NCBI RefSeq assembly: GCF_000184705.1
Contig: NC_014831.1
Location: forward strand, 1,612,001-1,676,000
DNA length: 64,000 nt
Source of the DNA: Thermaerobacter marianensis DSM 12885
Lineage (GTDB): Bacteria > Bacillota > Sulfobacillia > Thermaerobacterales > Thermaerobacteraceae
Reading direction: 5' to 3'
In this document: piece after piece, positions 58,457 through 64,000 of the stretch
How positions within the stretch are numbered: position 1 is the first letter of the stretch
Layout of the letters: every line of letters starts with the position of its first letter
The notes under the pieces: generated by a model
Seen by the model: only the letters and a program-made list of their open reading frames with translations
The model's database searches: none
What the model was told of the DNA's origin: nothing
Made by a program: the position numbers and the translations under genes

Positions 58457-59929
58457 TCACACACCCTGCAGCTGCCGCAGCACCTGCACCGCCGTCTGGT
58501 ACACGAAGAACGCGTAGAAGGCAGAGATCGCCACCAGGCCCACCCGCGACAGCCAGCCCGGGCGCAGCTCCGGAGGCAGGATGCGGGTGTTGAGCCACAG
58601 CAGCGTCAGGCCGCCCACCACGAAGGCCACGCCCGCCATGTTGGCCACCAGCAGGACCAGGGTGAGGGGGTTGTACGCGAAGAGGAAGGCCAGCCAGACG
58701 GTGACGACGGCCAGGATGATGTAGTAGACGACCCGGATGTCGTCCCGCGTCCACCGCCCCAGGCCCGCCGACCACAGCAGGTCCGTCAGGTGCCGGACGA
58801 CGGCGTCGGTGGCGTTGATCTGGGTCCCCCAGAGCACCCAGAATCCGATGAGCAGCACCCAGACCCAGCCGAGCCCGCCGATGAACTGGGAGACCGCGTG
58901 GGCCTGGATGGCCGCGATGTCGTAGTTCCCCGGAAGCGGCGTGCCCGGGGCGATCAGCCCCACGGCCAGCAGCACGCAGAGGTACATGCCCAGCAGGCAG
59001 CCGCCGAAGTACAGGGTCCACTGCTCCCAGCGGCAGTACCGCAGCCACTGGCGGAACCGCGCCAGACTCTCGGCCGTCAGGTCGAAGATCTTGCCGGTGG
59101 TGGAGACCTCCACCTTGCGGCCGCCGATCAGGGCCGGGATGTACCCCACCTGGCTGCCCATGCCCCAGCCGCGGTCGCGCATCCAGTTGGAGGCCGCCAT
59201 GTTGAGCACGCCCCCGGTGGCGGCGTAGGCGGCGAACCCGCCGATCAGGGTCCAGTTGACGCTGCCGCCCTCACCCGACGGCAGGTAGCCGAATTGGAAG
59301 AACCCGGCCGCGACCCGGCCCCACCACTCCCAGGGGACCAGCCAGAGGTCGAGGATGACCAGGCTCGCGAAGATGAAGACCACCGCGATGGTCGAGACCC
59401 GCGTCAGGGTGCGCTCGACCCGGGTCCCGAAGGCCACCACCAGCATGACCAGCAGCATCGCCAGGATGCCGTAGACCAGGACCAGCCCGCGGTCGGCGTC
59501 GCCGGGCAGGCGCCCCAGGTGCAGGGCCGCCAGGGCGGTGGCCGACGAGGCCGCCCAGCCGGGGGAGACGGAGAGGATGCAGATCAGCGCCCACACCGGC
59601 CCCCAGAACCACCGGCCGGGCCACAGCCGCATGAGACCGGGGATGACCGACTCGCCCGTGGCCAGCGTGTACCGCTGGCACTCCAGGTTGAACACCGTCT
59701 GCAGCACCGTGGCCACGGTGGCGATCCAGAGCAGGGCGGGGCCGTACTGGATCACCGACCGCGGGCCCAGCAGCCACTCGCCGCTGCCGATGGAGATGCT
59801 GATCAGGATGGCACTGACGCCGACCATCTGCATGAAATTGCGGAACGTAAAGGGTGGCGGTGCCGGGAGCTCGCCGACCTCCATGGCCGGGCCGAGCCCC
59901 ATGGGCACCGTGCGCACGGCTTTCGTCAC
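58457..59929 (-). CDS. Nramp-superfamily-like transporter
   Basis: A 490-residue membrane protein with ~11-12 helices. The first core helix reads VGVSAILISISIGSGEWLLGPRSV, a variant of the Nramp helix-1 region in which the DPGN metal motif is absent; CQRYTLATGESVIPGLMRL and AASNWMRDRGWGMG are further conserved-looking blocks. The lack of DPGN argues against classical Mn/Fe import, so an organic substrate (for instance glycolate) is worth considering given its place between glcD and aceB. GTG start at 59929 follows GGGAGGGGTG. Confidence 0.7.
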   Translation of the reverse strand: MTKAVRTVPMGLGPAMEVGELPAPPPFTFRNFMQMVGVSAILISISIGSGEWLLGPRSVIQYGPALLWIATVATVLQTVFNLECQRYTLATGESVIPGLMRLWPGRWFWGPVWALICILSVSPGWAASSATALAALHLGRLPGDADRGLVLVYGILAMLLVMLVVAFGTRVERTLTRVSTIAVVFIFASLVILDLWLVPWEWWGRVAAGFFQFGYLPSGEGGSVNWTLIGGFAAYAATGGVLNMAASNWMRDRGWGMGSQVGYIPALIGGRKVEVSTTGKIFDLTAESLARFRQWLRYCRWEQWTLYFGGCLLGMYLCVLLAVGLIAPGTPLPGNYDIAAIQAHAVSQFIGGLGWVWVLLIGFWVLWGTQINATDAVVRHLTDLLWSAGLGRWTRDDIRVVYYIILAVVTVWLAFLFAYNPLTLVLLVANMAGVAFVVGGLTLLWLNTRILPPELRPGWLSRVGLVAISAFYAFFVYQTAVQVLRQLQGV

Positions 59930-60179
59930 GGTTCACCCCTCCCGTGAGCGGGGCCCACGTACCCCGCGCTGTGCTGCCGGAACGGCTGCGCCGCGTTCCG
60001 TCCCCCGCGACCGGTTCCCCCAGAACCGGATCCCGTGGCGGATGGCCCAGCGGGTCGACCGGTCCCTTGGGCCGGCCGTCCGCCCGGCTTGACCTGTGAT
60101 ACCGGCTTCCTCGACCCGATCCCGCCCTCGGCCCGGGCCGGCCGGCCCGTCCGGGGCCCGCATCCCCCCTCTCCCACTC

Positions 60180-61592
60180 CTATGAGGCGGCCGGCGGCGC
60201 CACCACCTTGCCGGGGTTGAGGATCCCCAGCGGGTCCAGCATCGCCTTGATGGACCGCATCAGCGCCATCGCCTCGTCCCCATGTTCGGCGGCTAGATAC
60301 TTGACCTTCCCCATGCCCACCCCGTGCTCGCCGGTGCAGGTGCCGCCCCGGGCCAGGGCGTCGCGGACGATGCGCTCGTTGACCGCCGCGGCCCGGGCCA
60401 CCTCTTGGGGATCCTCGGGGTCGACCATGAAGATCACGTGGTAGTTGCCGTCGCCCACGTGGCCGAGGACGGCGGCCTCCAGGCCGTGTTCTTCCGCCAC
60501 CTGGCGGGCGAACTGGATGCTGGCGGGCAGCTGGGAGATGGGCACGCACACGTCGGTCGACATCATGCGCCGTCCCGGCGAGGCGGCGGCGATGGCCAGG
60601 GCCGCCTGGTGGCGGGCCTCCCAGAGCTTCTCCCGGGCGGCGGCATCGGTCTCGAAGGTGAAGTCGACCCCTTCCTCCAGGGCCGCCAGTTCCTGGGCCA
60701 GGGCCACCTCCTCCCGCACCGCGGGCTCCGTCCCGGCGAACTCCAGGAAGAGGGTGGGCCGCTCGGGATACCGGGTCCCCTTATAGCCGTTGACGGCGCG
60801 GATGGTGGCGGCGTCGACCAGCTCCACCCGGGCCACGGGCACCCCGGCCCGGATCAGGGCCGCCGCCGTCCGGGCCGCCGCTTCCACGCTGGGGAAGCTG
60901 GCCCGGGCCGCCAGCACGAACTCGGGCAGGGGGTACACCCGCAGGATCGCCTCGGTGATCACCCCCAGCGTCCCCTCCGAGCCCACGAAGAGGGCCGTCA
61001 GGTTGTACCCCGCCGACGACTTCACCGCCCGGCTCCCCGTGCGGATCACCCGGCCGCCGGCCAGCACCACCTCCAGGCCCAGCACCTGGTGCTTCATCGC
61101 CCCGTAGCGGACGGCGTTGGTGCCGCTGGCGTTGTTGGCGATCATGCCGCCGATGGTGGCGTCGGCCCCGGGGTCGACGGGGAAGAACAGGCCGTCCCGG
61201 GCCAGCCGCTGGTTGAGCCGCGAGCGGGTCAGCCCGGGCTGCACCCGGACCAGGAAGTCCTCGGGGCGGACCTCCAGGATCTCGTCCATGCGGGTCATGT
61301 CCAGGCTGATGCCGCCCGCCAGCGGCACCGTGTGGCCCTCCAGGCTGCTGCCCACCCCGAAGGGCACGACCGCCACCCGGTGGCGGGTCGCCCACTCCAG
61401 TACGGCCTGCACGTCGGCGGTGGACTCGGGGTACACCACGGCCTCGGGCAAGCGGGGCGGGTGGTAGCTGAAATCGTGGCTGTGGTGCTCGCGGGTCGCC
61501 TGGCCGGTGACGACCTTGCGCGGGTCGCCCAGCAGCGACCGCAGCTCCTCCAGTTGCTCCGGCGTCGGTTGCGATAGCGATGGGGTGGACAC
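60180..61592 (-). CDS. glcD: Glycolate oxidase FAD-linked subunit
   Basis: A 470-residue FAD enzyme. FAD_binding_4 motifs: VVPFGVGSSLEGHTVPLAGG, the DPGADATIGGMIANNASG stretch, SSAGYNLTALFVGSEGTLGVITEAIL; the C-terminal FAD-oxidase domain ends with GHVGDGNYHVIF and GTCTGEHGVGMGKVKYL, then AMLDPLGILNPGKV. It oxidises glycolate (or D-lactate) to glyoxylate. The GTG start at 61590-61592 follows GGGAGGAAGG. It is preceded by glcF and followed by the transporter and aceB; that aceB is present favours glycolate over lactate. Confidence 0.88.
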   Translation of the reverse strand: MSTPSLSQPTPEQLEELRSLLGDPRKVVTGQATREHHSHDFSYHPPRLPEAVVYPESTADVQAVLEWATRHRVAVVPFGVGSSLEGHTVPLAGGISLDMTRMDEILEVRPEDFLVRVQPGLTRSRLNQRLARDGLFFPVDPGADATIGGMIANNASGTNAVRYGAMKHQVLGLEVVLAGGRVIRTGSRAVKSSAGYNLTALFVGSEGTLGVITEAILRVYPLPEFVLAARASFPSVEAAARTAAALIRAGVPVARVELVDAATIRAVNGYKGTRYPERPTLFLEFAGTEPAVREEVALAQELAALEEGVDFTFETDAAAREKLWEARHQAALAIAAASPGRRMMSTDVCVPISQLPASIQFARQVAEEHGLEAAVLGHVGDGNYHVIFMVDPEDPQEVARAAAVNERIVRDALARGGTCTGEHGVGMGKVKYLAAEHGDEAMALMRSIKAMLDPLGILNPGKVVAPPAAS

Positions 61593-61750
61593 GCCCCTTC
61601 CTCCCTTCCTCGTGGCATGCGCGTCGCCGCCGCCATCGTCGCCCCAAGGCCGGATCGCCGCCGGCCGGGGTGGGCGGTGGCGGCGCTGGACCGGCGGGCA
61701 TGCGGGCAAGGGATCCGGGCGGAACCGGCGGAGCACCGCCCGGCCGGCAC

Positions 61751-63208
61751 CTACGCCGGTCCCGCCGGGCGGTACGCCTCGGCGAGGATCTCGACGGTAT
61801 GCACGACGGGCACCGGCAACCCCTCCCGCTCCAGCCCCTGGCGGATCTGCACCATGCAGCCGATGTTGCCCGTGGCGACGGCGTCGGCACCGCTGCGACG
61901 GATGCTGGCCACCTTGCGCTCCTGGAGGATCCGGGCGATCTCGGGGTGCTCCAGGTTGTACGTCCCCGCCGACCCGCAGCAGAGGTCGGGTTCGTCCAGC
62001 TCGACCAGCTCCAGGTTGGGGATGGCGCCCAGCAGGCGCCGCGGTGCCTCCCGGATCCCCTGGCCGTGGGCCAGGTGGCAGGCGTCGTGGTAGGCGACGC
62101 GGCGGCGTGCCGGCAGCGGCCCCGGCTCCAGCGGGCCCAGTTCGTCCAAGAACTCCGCCACGTCCCGCACGCGGGCCGCCAAGGCCCGGGCCCGGTCCTC
62201 CTCCGGGAAGCCGGCGAAGAGGTGGCCGTACTCCTTCATGGCCGAGCCGCAGCCGGCCGCGTTGACCACCACGGCGTCCACGTCCCCGGGGAAGGCGGCC
62301 AGGTTGCGGGCGGCCAGCCGGCGGGCGCGGTCCAGGTCGCCGGCGTGCATGGGCAGGGCGCCGCAGCAGCCCTGCTCCGGCGGGACCACCACCTCGACCC
62401 CGTTGGCCGCCAGGACCTCTGCCGTCGCCCGGTTGATCCCCGGGGCCAGCACCTGCTGCACGCAGCCGGCCAGCAGGGCGACCCGGGCCCGGCGGCGCCC
62501 CCGGGCCGGGATCACCCGGGGCAGGGGGTCGGGCGGAGGAACGCGGCCGGGCGCCAGGTCCAGCATGGCGGCCAGCCGGCGGAACAGGTCCCGCACGGTC
62601 GAGGGCTCCCCGTCCCCGCCGGCGACGGCCGCGGCGCGAGGAACCCCGCTCTGCACCGGCTGCACCGGTACGGCACCGGGATCCGCGCCGGCCGGCGCTG
62701 CCACCGGGCCGTCCGGCCCGCCGGGAAGGAACTCGGCGGAGGGGGACCCGGTTCCGGCCAGCCGCCGGACCAGCCTCCGCGCGGTGGGGCCAAGGGCCGC
62801 CGCCAGCCGGGCGGCGCGGCGGAAGCGGGCGGGATCGGTCAGGGTCGCCAGGAGCAGGGACCGCAGCCACCGCTGGGTCCGGGGCCGCGGCGCCCGTTCT
62901 TCCCGCAAGGCGCGGAACGGGGTGAGGAGCTCGCCGTACCGGACGCCCGAAGGGCAGGCCGAGACGCAGGCCAGGCAGCCCAGGCACCGGTCGACGTGCT
63001 CCGCCACGCTGCCCGCCAGGGGGATGCCCCCCTCCAGGGCCTCCTTCAGCAGGTAGATCCGGCCGCGGGGCGAGTCCATCTCCTCCCCCAGCACGAGATA
63101 GGTGGGGCAGGCACTGAGACAGAAGCCGCAATGGACGCAGCCGTCCACGGCAGCGGCCATGGCCGGGCCGGCCGGCCCCAGCTGGTCGACGGGAATCCGG
63201 TGCTGCAA
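61751..63208 (-). CDS. glcF: Glycolate oxidase iron-sulfur subunit
   Basis: A 485-residue protein with two ferredoxin-type [4Fe-4S] sites, [14 protein letters not shown] (C24, C27, C30, C34) and [14 protein letters not shown], followed by two CCG domains ([15 protein letters not shown]...[12 protein letters not shown], and [17 protein letters not shown]...[11 protein letters not shown]). It carries electrons from GlcD to the respiratory chain. The TTG at 63206-63208 follows GAGGGGGG by 7 nt. A Pro/Ala-rich linker near 225-290 is extra. It follows glcE (partial) by ~274 bp and precedes glcD by 158 bp. Confidence 0.9.
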   Translation of the reverse strand: MQHRIPVDQLGPAGPAMAAAVDGCVHCGFCLSACPTYLVLGEEMDSPRGRIYLLKEALEGGIPLAGSVAEHVDRCLGCLACVSACPSGVRYGELLTPFRALREERAPRPRTQRWLRSLLLATLTDPARFRRAARLAAALGPTARRLVRRLAGTGSPSAEFLPGGPDGPVAAPAGADPGAVPVQPVQSGVPRAAAVAGGDGEPSTVRDLFRRLAAMLDLAPGRVPPPDPLPRVIPARGRRRARVALLAGCVQQVLAPGINRATAEVLAANGVEVVVPPEQGCCGALPMHAGDLDRARRLAARNLAAFPGDVDAVVVNAAGCGSAMKEYGHLFAGFPEEDRARALAARVRDVAEFLDELGPLEPGPLPARRRVAYHDACHLAHGQGIREAPRRLLGAIPNLELVELDEPDLCCGSAGTYNLEHPEIARILQERKVASIRRSGADAVATGNIGCMVQIRQGLEREGLPVPVVHTVEILAEAYRPAGPA

Positions 63209-63482
63209 CGGTTCGCCCCCCTCGCAAGCGGCAGTTCCCTGTGACGCTTCCCCCGGAGCGAGCCCGACGCCATGGCGGGCCCGGCCCCGCCCTCCGTTCT
63301 TCCGGACGTGGCCCTCCTCCGGACCCGGCCCGTCCCCGATCACGAACCGGGATCCGCATCGTGAAGCGCCCTCCCGCCACCAGGCGCCACGCCGTGAACC
63401 GGGCGCATGAAGGGTCACCACCGCCGAACCGGCCAACGGCAGGCTGAAGCGTGGCCGAGTCCCCGCCGGGGCGGCACCCCGT

Positions 63483-64000
63483 CTACGCACCGTCCGCCCA
63501 GGGAAGCGGCAGGAACCGCCCCCGGGGATCGAAGACCTGCTTCAGCGCCCGGGCGACGGCGGTGCCGGCGGGCGGGACCACGAACCCCCCGGGCAGGGGG
63601 CCGGGTCCTTGCCACTGCAGGGCCGGCACGCCCAGAGCCTGAAGGGCCGGCAGCAGCCGGTCCCAGGCCGGTTCGTCGGGGAAGAACGCCCAGGCCGCCG
63701 TGGCCGCCTGGCTGTGCAGCCGCAGGGCACCGTGGCCGTCGAGCAGGGCATCCAGCTCGGCCAGCAAGCTCGGCCGGCTGTAGAGCCGGAGCAGGACGCC
63801 GCCCGAAAGCGGCGCCGGTGCCCTGGGCGCCCGGACGGAGTCCCCACCGGTCCAGGCGCCCGCCGCCCCGCCCGGCCGGTCGGGCCCGCCCGGCACCCAC
63901 GCCAGCTCGCTGAGGGCCCGCCAGAGCGCCCCCTCGGCCTCGCCGCCCAGCACCTCGGCGGGAACGGCCATCCCCAGCGCCTCGCGAACACGGCGGATCA
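63483..64000 (-). CDS. glcE: Glycolate oxidase GlcE-like subunit (C-terminal part, runs off the window)
   Basis: The last ~172 residues of an FAD-binding-type protein whose start is beyond 64000. The ending [17 protein letters not shown] is the closing motif of GlcE/FAD-oxidase C-terminal domains; the preceding [22 protein letters not shown] and [22 protein letters not shown] match the GlcE cap region. It shares the strand and operon with glcF and glcD. Only the C-terminal domain can be judged. Confidence 0.78.
   Translation of the reverse strand, partial: IRRVREALGMAVPAEVLGGEAEGALWRALSELAWVPGGPDRPGGAAGAWTGGDSVRAPRAPAPLSGGVLLRLYSRPSLLAELDALLDGHGALRLHSQAATAAWAFFPDEPAWDRLLPALQALGVPALQWQGPGPLPGGFVVPPAGTAVARALKQVFDPRGRFLPLPWADGA

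Noticed and set aside
60180-63380. A 1066-residue minus-strand frame
   Set aside because: The glcD portion (from 61592) is real; the upstream part is an out-of-frame shadow of glcF with no ribosome site or domain.

Overview
The window is about 70% G+C or more. It carries an alpha/beta-type small acid-soluble spore protein with a sigma-G-like promoter, a Spo0E-like phosphatase, a CwlD-like amidase, a SpoVB-like flippase, two bacillithiol genes (bshB1, bshA), a stand-alone rpsD, an M16 peptidase pair next to a DUF3243 gene, and many TTG and GTG starts behind strong GGAGG ribosome sites. Together these point to a high-GC, probably thermophilic, spore-forming member of the Firmicutes (Thermaerobacter, Symbiobacterium and Limnochorda are the comparable lineages). 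This is inferred from gene content; no marker search was run.

Layout. 1-6.2 kb (minus): a truncated TPP enzyme, an acyl-CoA ligase, a CofE-like ligase with a membrane-anchored partner, a cell-wall amidase and a pyruvoyl arginine decarboxylase. 6.2-6.7 kb: a structured intergenic stretch with six phased DnaA-box-like 9-mers and a 19-bp hairpin ahead of a Spo0E-like gene. 7-10.2 kb (plus): a Cof-type HAD hydrolase coupled to a divergent adenine deaminase. 10.3-12.4 kb (minus): PanE-like reductase and FAH-family hydrolase. 12.6-18.2 kb: a sulfur-flavoured group with a TsuA-like transporter, TusA-like carrier, OmpR/HK pair, YedY-type molybdoenzyme and a CBS-HEPN protein. 18.2-22.6 kb (minus): UbiB-like kinase, Dph6-like ATPase and M20 peptidase. 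22.9-27.5 kb (plus): bshB1-bshA, an S1-domain protein, a SpoVB-like flippase and mgsA. 28-31.2 kb: ssp (minus) and korAB (plus). 31.6-38 kb: DinB-like, DUF84, LuxR-type two-component pair, azlCD, NUDIX and M20 peptidase. 38.4-46 kb: membrane proteins, tatA-tatC-PIG-L, the M16 pair and DUF3243. 46-51.4 kb: an HTH-less LacI-type sensor, an SH3b protein, a lone receiver domain, a carboxyltransferase with BCCP, and rpsD. 51.5-56.4 kb: a MetY-CoA-binding fusion, folE, a CopD-like membrane protein, a CC-motif protein and a cysteine-less thioredoxin-fold protein. 56.5-64 kb (minus): a glycolate-to-malate operon (glcE partial, glcF, glcD, transporter, aceB).

Working together. The right-hand operon would oxidise glycolate to glyoxylate (GlcDEF) and condense it with acetyl-CoA to malate (AceB). 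KorAB makes or uses acyl-CoA with ferredoxin. BshB1 and BshA supply bacillithiol. TsuA, TusA and MetY suggest thiosulfate or sulfide assimilation. No rRNA, tRNA, CRISPR array or insertion sequence was recognised. The most unusual signals are the phased DnaA-box-like array at 6396-6499, an 11-bp element (GGACGAACCGG) scattered at eight or more places, and several uncommon domain combinations (CBS-HEPN, MetY-CoA-binding, LacI sensor without HTH).
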